DNA from: Hofstenia miamia | Lineage: Eukaryota > Xenacoelomorpha > Acoela | NCBI GenBank assembly: GCA_004352715.1 | Contig: SCFE01000103.1 | Coordinates: 1,219,238 to 1,283,237, forward strand | Length of the DNA stretch: 64,000 nt | Direction: 5' to 3' | In this document: positions 35,396-48,798 of the stretch, in pieces | Layout of the letters: each line of letters opens with the position of its first letter | How positions within the stretch are numbered: position 1 is the first letter of the stretch | Program-made: the position numbers and the translations under genes | Notes under the pieces: model-generated | What the model saw: the letters and a program-made list of their open reading frames with translations, nothing else | Told to the model about the DNA's origin: nothing | Databases searched by the model: none

Positions 35396-38357
35396 ATTCA
35401 CCTTTAATTATTTGATGAAGCTTTTTTTAGTTGTCAAGCAAATGCAATGGTTATAACTCCACAAAATTGATGGGAATTTTTTATATTTTTTGTATTGCAT
35501 ATTTGGACAAAAATTTACACTAATTTTCTACTTGCAAGAGCATTAAAGTAGGCCTTGGTCTATCCCATCTCTGAACTATAGTAAATACTAAATAAATCCA
35601 TGGAAGACATTTATTAATACCTGAACAGGCAAGCCCTTGAAATGACTTGGGTAATAATATCAAATAAATAATTTTTAAATTTCTTTCCTTTCATATCCAG
35701 GCTTACAGAGGCTTCCAAAATGCAGCTAATTTCAAGATATACCGTTACTCCAGATATAATATAATGACAATGAAATGGTGCAAATAAACAATTGTAATCT
35801 TTAAGTTATTTAAGGTTACAGACAATACTGACTGTCTCTACCTGAATTCATCCCAAGGGATATATGGAAATAGATGAGTGTGTAAGGTTGTATCTTCTCA
35901 ACTTCAGATGAACCCGGACCTAGAGCTCTTGGACTTTTGGTTAAATAGGCGTTGAAGTCTCTGTGAAGTGAAAGATGAGATATCTTATGTCCTTCTTTAG
36001 TAGTATCCAAACACATCACTATATCGAAGTTACAATTCAAGGAAAGTTAAATCCTCTTTAGTTTTATATTTTTAATATAGTATTCTAACCGGGAATGATC
36101 GATTGAGTTAACAATCCCCGCTATTTATTAAAAGTACATTAAATACCAAACTACCTTAATGAACAAAATGCGAGTCTAATTCTATTAAACTGATCGAAGT
36201 GGTTGTGACTCTTAGACATTTTGAAAATAAAAAATGAAATGAATATATAATTTACTTCTTACATCCTCGAATTAATCAACGAAATGGAATGATTTTCTTA
36301 ATGTCTTAGCTACTGTGGAATTATTTTCAACGCATTTTGAATTCAATTGCATTTGTCTTAAGAATAGAAGTTCATAACATTTAATGCGTTTTTGAATTAA
36401 GGATATGACATATAGATGGGGGATTAGACTTTTGAAATGATGGAAGTATGTCGGTGCTAACAGGAATAAATTAGATCTCAGTGTGAAAATGTATTGAAAT
36501 CCACTAGAGAATTCTAGTAATTTGCCGTGAATAGACTTTCCCGTCTGAAAGGGCGGAGAATTTCACGTCATCCACACCGCGGATCAATAAACTGTCAAAT
36601 AAATTAAAACAAGACAACTCCTGGTACATTTCAAAAAGGTTATTGAATCAACCAAAGGACTCATTCTACAAAACATTGAATTAAGAGATCTCAGTCTTGG
36701 GCAATTTTAGAAAGACAAACCGTTTTCCATGTTTACAATTCCATTAGACAATTGGAAATCGTGAGGCATGGACACATCTACTGATTAATGTACTTGTATG
36801 TAATGTTGAAAGTTTGTACTAAATTGTATTTCTGTGTCAAAGTTGTTTGAAAAGTTAACTAAATAAATTTTTTCCATACGTAGTGTCGAGGTAAATGTAT
36901 GGTTTACAGTCCTCTATCCGAATGTAGATATCTTTATTAGTTTTTTCTATGATCATGAAGCTTTCCAACAATTCCCGTGCTGCTTGAGGTTAAGTAAAGC
37001 ATGGATTATAAGTTTCCTCAAACAAAGTCAATAATTGTCATTATATTATAATGATTGAATAATTTTTGCAGAAATCTGACGAAGTGTAACATTCTAGACT
37101 CTTGATTTTGTCTCAATGAATTTGATATAATAGCAAGGAAGTAAAAATTGGAAAGCAATTTAAATCTGTCTTAAATTCAATGAATTTTCGTTCCTCGAGT
37201 ATTCTAAAGTCAATCAAAATTCAATTACGGTTTTCATTGCTTTTATAATTAATCTACATTCGCTTGTCAACGTGTCCAATTAAAATGTCTGCATGGTTTT
37301 TGGAAATCTGTTCACACATAATTTATGCATCACAAGTACAGACGTCTGTCAAACTTAACTGAGAAATAACATAATTAATTTTTCATAGAAAAATCTACAC
37401 TTAAATTAAATAGAAAACCTACTATCAATTTATAATGAGTGTCTATAAAGTTGAAAGTGTTCCTCTCACATCGACAGACAAAAAATTTTGTTTACAAATG
37501 TCTAAATGTCTGGCTAGATGAGATACAATTAATTGAGAATTTTAATTCAAGTAAGAATATTCCAGGAATAGCAATTGATTTTTGTTAAATAAAAATCGAA
37601 CTCTAGATGTCTCTAAATCAGTACATATGCTCATTTTGGCTATATGAGCCATTTTTATTAATCTTTCATATGAAATAATAATTCTACTAATCAATTACCT
37701 CATTGANGACGAACTCACAATTATTGCATGTAATCCGCAGATGGCGTGTGAAGGAGCCTTATGCGATATCCAGGAAGTTAATGTCACAGTTGCATTAAGG
37801 CACAGGGCGAAAATAGTTACTTAAAATATTTTTAAGTGTCCTAGATTTGGCAAGCATATGGTGAGTTTCAATGGGTGTTCGCTAACTGAACACAAGAAGC
37901 GTAAGGATTTTCTAAAATATTAATTGTTATTATTCTTTAGATGAACATCTCAAACATCAATATTAAGCAGATTAGGCAATATTTACGAAATATTACAATT
38001 AAGTGGACTGTTATAATATATAGAATATACATAATATATGTATATGTCTTTTGTTGCATTTCAAATAATTGTCCCTTTTTTCCATTTTTTAATGCGACAA
38101 TATTTCCCGTTACAAAACCCCAATATACATGAAAAAGTCACAAACCACCAATATATATATGATACCTTAAATTTTTTCAATTTTAGAGAAAGAAATGCAA
38201 AGGATGAAAAAAATTACATGATATTATCTCAGCTTAAAGATGCAATAAATTTTTAAAAGAAGAAGTTTTTTTATATGCCTTGAATGCAATTTTGTGTTTT
38301 GTAACCATAAAATTGAAAAAAATAATGCAAAAATTCAATTTGAATGTTACAAAACCT

Positions 38358-38361
<4 letters not shown>
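35396..38361. other. Noncoding DNA, one weak exon candidate
   Basis: No gene is convincing. The minus-strand frame 35816-36040 (EGHKISHLSLHRDFNAYLTK ...) has non-repetitive, protein-like composition, and a CAG/GTAGAG donor-like site occurs inside it, but no family was recognised. One ambiguous base lies at 37707. Confidence 0.4.
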
Positions 38362-38409
<48 letters not shown>

Positions 38410-39057
38410 TAAGCACTAAATATTACTTCGCACCTATTTTATTACTTCATTACTATTTGTAGAAGAGAAAGCAGTTTTTAGTTAGTATATATGTTTTGAG
38501 ACTAGATATTGTTTCTAAAATCTATACAGATATATATANNNNNNNNNNNNNNNNNNNNNNNNNNNNNNNNNNNNNNNNNNNNNNNNNNNNNNNNNNNNNN
38601 NNNNNNNNNNNNNNNNNNNNNNNNNNNNNNNNNNNNNNNNNNNNNNNNNNNNNNNNNNNNNNNNNNNNNNNNNNNNNNNNNNNNNNNNNNNNNNNNNNNN
38701 NNNNNNNNNNNNNNNNNNNNNNNNNNNNNNNNNNNNNNNNNNNNNNNNNNNNNNNNNNNNNNNNNNNNNNNNNNNNNNNNNNNNNNNNNNNNNNNNNNNN
38801 NNNNNNNNNNNNNNNNNNNNNNNNNNNNNNNNNNNNNNNNNNNNNNNNNNNNNNNNNNNNNNNNNNNNNNNNNNNNNNNNNNNNNNNNNNNNNNNNNNNN
38901 NNNNNNNNNNNNNNNNNNNNNNNNNNNNNNNNNNNNNNNNNNNNNNNNNNNNNNNNNNNNNNNNNNNNNNNNNNNNNNNNNNNNNNNNNNNNNNNNNNNN
39001 NNNNNNNNNNNNNNNNNNNNNNNNNNNNNNNNNNNNNNNNNNNNNNNNNNNNNNNNN
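38362..39057. other. (TA)n tract and 519-N gap
   Basis: (TA)n runs at 38362-38405, then ordinary sequence to 38530, then (TA)n into a gap of 519 N at 38539-39057. Frames drawn across the gap are artefacts. Confidence 0.9.
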
Positions 39058-39113
39058 GCTGAGTTCCCTGAGCTGAGAGGGATACAAGCATGAAGCTGTG
39101 AGAAGTAAGGAAG

Positions 39114-40110
39114 TAATAATAATAATAATAATAATGAAAGACTTTAGGTCGGCTAGGTCGGAACAAAACAAAAATTAATAAGTCAAATCAATCAACAACG
39201 GGAGCAGTCACACGAGGAATGGACCTGAACAAAGAGAGTTTCACAGCGGACGAGTTATTAAAAGGAACATTACGGAAAAGGGCAAATAGCGAGGAATTAG
39301 CTTTGCGGAGACGCTAAGACACATGTCCAGTCCAATTAATGTTTGCAGCAGGTTGAACTCCAAGATGAGTGTGATGAGGAGCAAAGTTCACAGGTAGAGG
39401 CAAATCAGAAGGGGGAGCCAGAGAAAAGGAATACCACATGTCTTGGTAAGGCTAAAATCAAGATGAGAAAAGGAATACCACATGTCTTGGTAAGGCTAAA
39501 ATCAAGATGGTTGACAGAGGACCAAGTAGACAAATGCTCAAGATCAGAAGAAATGCTAGAAGCAAAAGAACAGCCAAAATCAAGAATCGCATACAACAGG
39601 CAAGATGAATTGATAACAGAATGAGGGAGGTCGTTAATGGCAACGAGGAAGAAAAGAACAGCAAACAATGAGCCTTGAGTGGCACCACTAGTAACGGGGA
39701 CAGGAGAAGAGATAGACGAGTTGATTTTGACACATTGGTGGCGATTGGTCAGGTAAAACTGGAACAGTTCGATGAATTCCGCATCAAAACCAAATAAACG
39801 TAACTTGTCAGACAACTTGCAAAATTTGAGCGTGAGAGAAATATCATGGGCGCTGAAGTCACTATCACAACGTTGGATTAGCGGGGAAGCAGCAGGCGGA
39901 CCAGGGCACATGGAGACAAGTTCAGAGAAATTAGAGCCAAAATACGTGTTGAACAGATCAGCTTTCTCCAGGTCAGAGTGAGCAGAAAGAAGATTCAATC
40001 TCAAATTGGGGAGCTCTGGATTGGAATGAAGAGAACTGGACGAGAAGCTAGACAGAAGACTTTGTCAAGTTCCATAAAAAAGATAGCATCTTCTGTGAGT
40101 AGTACCAGAC
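39114..40110 (-). pseudogene. Decayed non-LTR retrotransposon reverse transcriptase
   Basis: Reading the minus strand from 40110: AHSDLEKADLFNTYFGSNFS (40004 onward, the region before the RT core), then after an internal deletion LFGFDAEFIELFQFYLTNRH, RT motif B as PVTSGATQGSLFAVLFFLVA followed by INDLP (about 39621-39695; normally SGVPQGS), then LLYA with the catalytic YADD lost to a deletion, and DLEHLSTWSSVNHLDFSLTK. A 44-bp tandem duplication follows (39421-39508). After frameshifts, HLGVQPAANINWTGHVS and RLRKANSSLFALFRN (39200-39370) match the thumb region. It ends in a (TAA)n array (39114-39135), read as the 3' tail. The 5' part is cut by the gap at 40111. The motifs fit the jockey/CR1-like groups. 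Not functional. Confidence 0.75.
39421..39508. repeat. 44-bp perfect tandem duplication
   Basis: The 44 bases 39421-39464 are repeated exactly at 39465-39508, inside the decayed reverse transcriptase. It shifts the frame and adds to its inactivation. Confidence 0.95.
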
Positions 40111-41130
40111 NNNNNNNNNNNNNNNNNNNNNNNNNNNNNNNNNNNNNNNNNNNNNNNNNNNNNNNNNNNNNNNNNNNNNNNNNNNNNNNNNNNNNNNNNN
40201 NNNNNNNNNNNNNNNNNNNNNNNNNNNNNNNNNNNNNNNNNNNNNNNNNNNNNNNNNNNNNNNNNNNNNNNNNNNNNNNNNNNNNNNNNNNNNNNNNNNN
40301 NNNNNNNNNNNNNNNNNNNNNNNNNNNNNNNNNNNNNNNNNNNNNNNNNNNNNNNNNNNNNNNNNNNNNNNNNNNNNNNNNNNNNNNNNNNNNNNNNNNN
40401 NNNNNNNNNNNNNNNNNNNNNNNNNNNNNNNNNNNNNNNNNNNNNNNNNNNNNNNNNNNNNNNNNNNNNNNNNNNNNNNNNNNNNNNNNNNNNNNNNNNN
40501 NNNNNNNNNNNNNNNNNNNNNNNNNNNNNNNNNNNNNNNNNNNNNNNNNNNNNNNNNNNNNNNNNNNNNNNNNNNNNNNNNNNNNNNNNNNNNNNNNNNN
40601 NNNNNNNNNNNNNNNNNNNNNNNNNNNNNNNNNNNNNNNNNNNNNNNNNNNNNNNNNNNNNNNNNNNNNNNNNNNNNNNNNNNNNNNNNNNNNNNNNNNN
40701 NNNNNNNNNNNNNNNNNNNNNNNNNNNNNNNNNNNNNNNNNNNNNNNNNNNNNNNNNNNNNNNNNNNNNNNNNNNNNNNNNNNNNNNNNNNNNNNNNNNN
40801 NNNNNNNNNNNNNNNNNNNNNNNNNNNNNNNNNNNNNNNNNNNNNNNNNNNNNNNNNNNNNNNNNNNNNNNNNNNNNNNNNNNNNNNNNNNNNNNNNNNN
40901 NNNNNNNNNNNNNNNNNNNNNNNNNNNNNNNNNNNNNNNNNNNNNNNNNNNNNNNNNNNNNNNNNNNNNNNNNNNNNNNNNNNNNNNNNNNNNNNNNNNN
41001 NNNNNNNNNNNNNNNNNNNNNNNNNNNNNNNNNNNNNNNNNNNNNNNNNNNNNNNNNNNNNNNNNNNNNNNNNNNNNNNNNNNNNNNNNNNNNNNNNNNN
41101 NNNNNNNNNNTATATATATATATATATATG
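40111..41130. other. 1000-N gap followed by (TA)n
   Basis: Gap 40111-41110 is exactly 1000 N and is followed by a (TA)n run. It truncates the non-LTR remnant on its left. Confidence 0.95.
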
Positions 41131-41425
41131 GAGAGACAACAAAGTAATTAGCTTTTCTAAATAACTTAAGTTAGCCTTATGATATGAGCGAGAAATCACG
41201 CATATTACCATAAATGGATGCCATAATCAAATTTTAAGAATATCAGTGCAATTTTCTCATCCAACGGCTTTTTATGGCGAAAAAAGATGCACCAAATTTC
41301 ATGGGTGCGGCAATTTTTCCATATTTGCTAAAGTAATAGAATTTAATCATTTTTAAATTTTTTATGTGCCTATGAAAGCCTCAAAACCAGTTGACTGTCA
41401 TTATTGAACTTGAAGTTGAGAAGTG

Positions 41426-42349
41426 ATGAATCCTTCTAAATGCTGGGTCCGGTTTTATTGTTTAACTGAAGTTAAACGCGGAATGTCTGGGATGGTCAAT
41501 CACGAGAATCTGGTTACTGTGTAGGACAAAGAAGCTCCAGGCATATCCACTGTGAAGCGATGGGTAAAGGACTTTAAGGATGGAACGCGAAGTTCCTTGG
41601 ACGATTTACCAAGATCAGGACGACCTGTGACAAGAAGGACGACTGAAAACATTTCAACTGTCCAGTCTCTGATTACACAAAACCCTAAGTTTGGAGTTCG
41701 ATGCATTGAAGCGGAAACGAAAATCAACCGCAAGACTATTCGAGTGATTTTGAATGAAGACCTTCAATTGAAGGAAGTTTGTTCAAAGTGGATTCCTCAC
41801 GCGTTGTCTGCCCAGTCAAAAGAACTTAGAACCAACAGCGCTAAGAACATCAGAAGAACAATATCAAAATTGGGCGAGGAAGCTTTCAGTTTGCTTTCAA
41901 TCGAAAACGAATCGTGGTTCTTCTTCTCTCCGTGAATGACCAAGCAAGAAAACAAAGTATGGAGGCCAAAAGGCGAAACCTAACGGCCCCAAATTGTGAA
42001 GCCGACTCCTTTTGAAGGAAATTATGAAGAAGTCCAGACACACTGATATAATTACATTGGCAGTATGACAATGCCCGACCACATGTTGCATCTTTGACGA
42101 AAGCATTGTTATAGAGAAAAAAACTGAGCTTGTCCAGATTTCAATATTTGCGATCGAGTGCTCTTCCGAGAGTTGAAAGGGAAAATGAGCAACCAAAGGT
42201 TCACTTTGCATGAAGAATTGGAGGCTGCCCTCAAAATCGTCTTTCACAGTATTCCTGCAGAGCACTTCCAACAGCAACTGCACAAGCTGTATGACTATTG
42301 TCAGTCAGTTATCGATGCAAAAGGCGAGTATGTGTCTGATCTTTACTGA
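41426..42349 (+). pseudogene. Mariner-family transposase pseudogene
   Basis: This is close to full length for a mariner transposase (about 345 residues) but inactive. In frame 2 from the ATG at 41426: RFYCLTEVKRGMSG, a TAG at 41522-41524, then STVKRWVKDFKDG, DLPRSGRPV and CSKWIPHALSAQSKE, all classic mariner N-terminal blocks (helix-turn-helix, GRP, WVPHeL). The first catalytic site reads ENESWF where mariners have DESWF-type motifs; the Asp codon is AAC (Asn, 41906-41908). The second catalytic block YDNARPH (42064-42084) is in another frame. The region of the third Asp (..YSPDLAP.D..) is missing. The C-terminus returns to frame 2: FRELKGKMSNQRFT ... VIDAKGEYV, ending at 42349. Terminal inverted repeats were not found. 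Confidence 0.82.
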
Positions 42350-42540
42350 AAAAAAACTTTATTTATGTTTGATTTTTTAAAACTTCTTGTATAATCAATA
42401 AATCATATTTTTTTTAATTTGATTTGTATTTATTTTTATATAATAAGGTCTAAAGAAGATATTTTAAGAATCTAGCAATGATAGAAGTATTTCATATATC
42501 TCTTCAACGAAAAGCTCATTACTTTCGTGTCACTCCAAAC

Positions 42541-45500
42541 ATATATATATATATATATATGTATGTACATATGGCAACATACTAATGATTTTTCATAGTC
42601 ATACCGACACTGAAACGGCCCCTAGATACTGAAAATAGATAATAACAAAGCAGTCCATATTAGATGAAACTTGGGCAACACGGTGTAGCTTAAGTAATGA
42701 CTGCAGAAAAGTAGAAATTGAGAAGCTATAACGCAAGAGCAAAGAACATGAGACAGTATCAAAATTTGAAAAGTAAGATCATTTAGGAATCTAAATGAAG
42801 GAAAAGCTATGGCAAGAGAAGATTCAGTCTGTTCACAAATAATAGGAACAAAAGTAAGTAAAAGAACAGAAAAAAATGGTTGTGTCAAGAAAGAACTCAG
42901 ATAATAAAAGGAAGTGATAACAAAAGCAAAATTGATGAATTCTCTAGGGAAGATGAAAAACATAAGCATGGTAATCATAATCAGCAGAATTGGAAGATTG
43001 TATGATCAGATGTATAATAGTTGGCAGGAAAATTTGATAATTGTGAAGCAGAAATATACAAAATTGAGAGTGATGCACGCAAGAATCCCTATAAAATACC
43101 TGAAGCCTTTGTGAAAGTTACTAACATTAAGGGTCTGTCTTAATTGGAAAAATATGATAGTTAAATAAAAGATTGAAATCTAAATTCAAATTTATTCATA
43201 ACTTTTCAGTTCGTTTTTACCACACAATTGCCTGTATCTGGGTGATAAATTTTAAACTATAACGAAATTAATTTTAAGTCACTCAAAAACAATTTCAAAA
43301 TAATTGGTTGCTAGATGAACCCTTAATTCTTTACATATTTGACGGGTCTGCACATTTATTCTAATCTCTCGTTTTTAAACCAATTTTGATGCACACCAAT
43401 ATCCAGTAGATTTGCAGAACTCTTGTGGATATATCTCAATCCGTGAAAAAATTCATTAGGAAATTACGTTCCAATTGTCTTCTGAACACATTCATGATGA
43501 TGAATGCAGTAAACTATTGATAGAATCTGTAATATTAAACTCTTATTTCACCTAGATGTTTCCAAATGTATATACTGAGCTTGAGCTGACGATTCAAATG
43601 TAAAATGAAAATATGTATATTTATTTATTGCACTCCAACTCCAAGCGGTGATATAAATATATATGGAAGTTAACTTTATTTGCAAAGGATATATTTTGTT
43701 TGTTGAACTCACATGCTTGTTGATTTAACATTACCAAAAATGCCTTATTTATAAAAAAGAAAGTAGATAATTGATATACAAAGCATGGTAGCGGAATCAA
43801 CCCTCATGGACTAAATAAGGTTAATGTGTTTCTACTTAAGCTGAACAACTATCCTGAATTTACTCTAATAAATATCCTTGCCCTAACTCTTGAGAAATTC
43901 TGCGATAAACATACACTCATGTAAATGTGACAATGCAAAGAAAAGCATCTGACCTACAAAAATACATACTGAGTTCGATTATAAATGATGTCATTTACTC
44001 CACTAAGTAATTCTGTTAAATTCAAAACGTTTTCTATTAGAAATGATAGAATTTCACTAAGGAGTAGAAACAATGAAACAAGTCAACAGCAATACGAATC
44101 CAAATTCGATTCATGATCCCAACAATTCTGGTCTTCATTTTGCGTGATGTCAAAAAAGCGTTGCAGAAATCATATGTAAAATATGTAATTTAGCAGAAAT
44201 GAACAAATTATAGATATTCAGTTTAGTCGTGGAAAACAGCTTGAAAAAGGAAGAACAATGGCTTTTGTGACTAACAACACCCTGAGACTCTTTAATACAT
44301 TTAAAAATACTTGTATCTAAAGACAGATAGCAAAAGAACCCCAGAGCCTTAGAAACAATTCCTTTCATGATTCGTAGTCACACTTGGGAAAGATTTTAGT
44401 CTTGGGACAGTTGCTTCAACTTCAAAGTGCTTGAAAATCTTGAGGACTAGATGTTTGAATATTTACTTATATGAGATTTATTAAAACAGTATTTTACTGA
44501 TATTCAATGTAATTAATCAATGCCAAGGCCTATAGAACTAATTAAATTTGAATTTAAGACCTTTATGTGAGCTTACTAAAAAATCATAGAGATAATTCGT
44601 AAAGATTTATTCTACTTCTAAGGTTAATATTTACATGAATGTAATCATAATTGTAAATGCAAAGCAGACCTAATGCAAAATAACTGCTTTGTAGTACCCG
44701 TTCAAAGCATATGAACATCACCATAAATCCTTAAATTACAGTGTTGTGAAAGTTTGTGCTTAGACAGTTCAAGTAGATAGGCCAAAAAATAACATGTTTT
44801 AAAATATTTGATGACTCGTGCTATTAGTAATATAACCCTAAATTTAATCTTAATTACTGCGCGGACTTCAGTTTTCTAATAAAAAGACCTAATATATTAA
44901 AAATATGTAAACTATGTTATAAATTTTATAATAGAAAAATCACTAAAAAACAATTACTAACTGCTAAAAATTAAATGAATTATTATGTTTTTGGTTGCTT
45001 CCTCCAATCTTCCTATGGATTGTAATCTGCAAAGGTTTCAAATATGAAAATAGATGAAAGCAATATCTCAATAATTTAAATTCATTCAGAGAAATAAATG
45101 TTCTTAAAAACGTTGCTTATCATACCAATATGGCTTTGCTACAAGTTTCACTCCGCATATATAAAGCTTCAGTTATTTATGGCTTAAGATTCGAGACGTT
45201 ATTTTTATTAATGCCTGCCAGACATGAGATAAATGCATCGTTCTTGATAATGTACAAAAGAATAAACTAGTGATAAATACTAGTGACTTACACCAATTAT
45301 ATTGCTTGTCTAAAATTTAACTAAAAATCTCTCTAATTATTTCATCATGAGAAAGAAACAATCCATTTGTGGTAATTTTGTATATTTTTTTCTCTAGCGT
45401 CCATATAAGACGCAAGCACATTGATGAAAGACACCAAGTTGAAAAAGCATCCTCAACAAAATATAGTTAATATTTATAATGGTTATTAATTATATTATAT

Positions 45501-45593
45501 TGTTATTATTATATTAATTTTATATGGTTAATAATATTATTATAGTAAAATATTATATTGTGTAAACATTGCCAGAAATTTGAAAATACTTAT

Positions 45594-45628
<35 letters not shown>
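42541..45628. other. Noncoding DNA bounded by (TA)n
   Basis: (TA)n at 42541-42560 and 45597-45628 bracket this stretch. A purine-rich strand at about 42620-43130 (long minus-strand frame 42622-42978, Phe/Leu-rich, no motif) and a similar patch at 44060-44400 may be decayed retroelement DNA, but no motif proves it. No gene was recognised. Confidence 0.45.
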
Positions 45629-45630
<2 letters not shown>

Positions 45631-48007
45631 ATTTGTAGATCATTTTCTACTGAAAACTGATGTTAGTATATAATTATAAATTTAATTACTGATTTCGTCT
45701 ATCCGTCTCCAAGTGATTTAAAGATGTCGGACAAGAGCACTTCTGCTTGCAACATTTTATTCTAATGGCGTCAGAACTAAATTTATGTCACATGTGTAGA
45801 CCGACAATGGTAATCGAATTAATTATCGCATATTTAGAAATAGTTAAATGACAACATCACAAATGAATTTTATAATAATGCTAATCAAATCCTAGGTATT
45901 TGCGATATTATGCAGAAATTTTGAATTGTGTTTTTTTGAAACGGAAAGTATGCTTTTTGAATGGGCATACAAAGTGGAAAAATTATGTTGAAGTGAAAAA
46001 TTTGAGTAAAGATCAATTTTAATTAGAAGAAATTTGCTTCAAAGAGTTGACCTTTAAGGTCATTATTCAAAATGCTATTGTTTTGTTCATAGCAAGCTAT
46101 GTTAGTAGCATTTGCTTCTAGCATCTCCAAATATAGTTAAAGGGTTTTTTTCGTTAGATAAATTTAAGAATCTCTGCATGCGATTTATTCGATAATGTCT
46201 AAACAATCTGATAAGTAGATGAACTTCATGTAAGGCTTATGAACAACCGGCCGTTATATACAATAATTTACTTTGCATGTAGTTATTATTTTTTCTTGAT
46301 TTTAAAATTCATTCATTACATTTGAAATCTAGATTATATATTGTGCCGTAGATCAGTAAGTATCCTATCTGATTTTGGAAAACAATCTAGTTTTAGAGAG
46401 CGCAAAAAATAAACTACTTTTGATATGCATTCATTCAATTTCTTTCAAAAATTAACTAATAACAAGAAGTTCAAAACCGCAGAAACTTGCTAAATTTGAT
46501 CATCCAATCAAATTTGTTATAGGAACAATTGCTATCATTTATATGTATGTTATCCCACAGAACCCTTCACTGACTAATGTGATTTTTTCTAAAACGTCAA
46601 AAACCAAATTAAGTACATTAAGTTATACTTATGTCCCGTTTCCAGAAGAAGTTCTACCAATTTATCATAATAATTGACAACACATCAAACACTGTGAAAA
46701 TATTTTGAATGTTCTACTGATTAATCATTTACAGGAAACGAATTTTATTTATCATAATAGTACACTACACTTCTTGTATGACCTTACAAAATAAATAAGT
46801 TACATTAATTCAATTCAAATGATATGGAGCTTAGTAAGTTCACAATTTTTGTTTCTTATGGTACTATTGAAAATATTAATGCAATATCAGAAAATGAAAG
46901 TGAAATGAGACCCTCTGATTTTTAATACTGCAGTTAATTTTGTGTGGTTTAGTGTAATATTTTATGTGGTAAGTTGAAATTTTTGCTGTTAATCTCTATG
47001 AAGGTTAGTTTTTCACAATATATATACATACGCAAATAGATATTTACTATAGATATCTTAAAACTTCAGCCATTTATTTTAGTTTGTTTTATTTAGCTAC
47101 ATAGTACATGTATATTTTTGTTATCATTTAAAAATATTCAACTTGATGTGTTATACCAAAATTAACTGTTCAGAGCAGGGATCAAGGAAAACCTTTGAGC
47201 ACAGGTACCGAGATCAAATATTGTTGATCACGCACAGCTCTTTTAATTCATTAACGCACCTTCTATTAATATACCTTAAAGGCTTTCCGTTTCTTTGGCA
47301 ATTGCGTACACAATACAACATACAACATGTTGTATAGAATCTAAGAATCCATAGTCCCAAGAATTGCAATTTTTCCTTTTATAGAAAAAATCTGGTCATT
47401 CTATAATTTATTAATTTTGAAATTTTAAACAAATTAGTGAACACAGTATTTCTATTTATAACATGTAATTAAACAAATAAAACCTCATGAGCTATTATAA
47501 TGAATGTTATATAACTATAAACAAATTGTTTCACATCTTAAAGAAAGAATATAGCAATGCAACTGCCTCGAATGTTTCTGTTGTACGAAGGATTTTCTAA
47601 CGGGGGTTGGGTTGGCATCTCTGTCTTGATGAAGTCAGTGACTAAATGCAGGGTGAATCCCCTAAATTTTTTTTATAATATTGAAAAAATCGACCCTAAA
47701 ATGCTGTATTTCACCGCTTTAGTTATTAAAAGTTGATTATTTCTTACCAAAAAGTTTTTGATTTAACCAATCCAAGCCAATTTTGAAAGCTTTTGACAGT
47801 GAATTATTCTCCTTTATCTCCGTGTCATACGCAACTGTTTTCAGTAAACAAAAAAGAATAATAATGTTCTGATTGCGCCCATGATGCTTCGGCTGAAATG
47901 TTAAAATATGATTGATAGCACAGCGATTGTCGAAATATTAGATTTATAAAAATATTTTCTTTTACCATTAAGTCTGGCGTCAATTTTAAAGGACAACCCG
48001 TTTTTCC

Positions 48008-48009
48008 AA

Positions 48010-48064
<55 letters not shown>

Positions 48065-48074
48065 NNNNNNNNNN
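48008..48074. repeat. (TA)n followed by a 10-N gap
   Basis: Counterpart of 24750-24826. Here 10 N (48065-48074) are followed by TTCTTTCGATT, bases masked as N in copy 1. Confidence 0.85.
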
Positions 48075-48798
48075 TTCTTTCGATTGTGTTTGGAAACAAC
48101 TATTCGACTCTCTGTCCATCACTTGTGCAGAAGTATATAATTTCACTCCAATATTCAATGATGCTTTTGTAAGAATGTATATCTGGAAGTTCACGTTCAC
48201 ATTAATTTTTTAATCTAATGCGCATGTTGCCTTTTAATAACGTGTATTTGCGAACTTCTTCTCATATGCAATTTGAAATTATATTAAATAAATGGAAACA
48301 TCAAATAGGCAATATTTTCACACACAAACGCACATATATATATATATATAATTAAATATTACAAAAATTTAGGTAAATGTTATTTATTCCATAATTGAAA
48401 TTTTTGGATTCTGATTTTACTATTTTACATTATACATCTTGTATGAGTTCTGCAAGAGCTATTTTTGATAAAAAGAACTAATAAATTTAAAATTTAACAT
48501 TAAATTTTCATAGATCTTGCAGATTAGCAAATTATTTATGCTGTAAATATAACATCAATATTTTAAATGAAGGCAGGCAAACTATGAAGTAATAATTAAT
48601 CATAAGTTCAATCAATATTTGAATAATCAATATGCTGAAACTCTAATTTGATAGAGATATTTTCAGTATTTATTTAACAAGGTTATAAAATATTCTTTAC
48701 TTTGCAATTTAACTATTTTGATGACATAGTAAGTTTATTAAGTATACTATTACACGTTTTGGCATGCTTCTAATTTAATTTTGTTATATCTGTTGGAT

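Noticed and set aside
35816-36040. Possible exon on the minus strand
   Set aside because: Plausible composition, but no recognised domain and no supported acceptor and donor pair.
37076-37110. CTGACGA string resembling the hammerhead core at 33335
   Set aside because: No GAAA core or stem II partner within range.
39343-39981. Plus-strand frames opposite the non-LTR reverse transcriptase
   Set aside because: Shadows of the minus-strand RT, which carries the recognisable motifs.
42622-42978. 118-codon hydrophobic minus-strand frame
   Set aside because: Phe/Leu richness comes from a purine-rich plus strand; no helix pattern or family motif supports a membrane protein.
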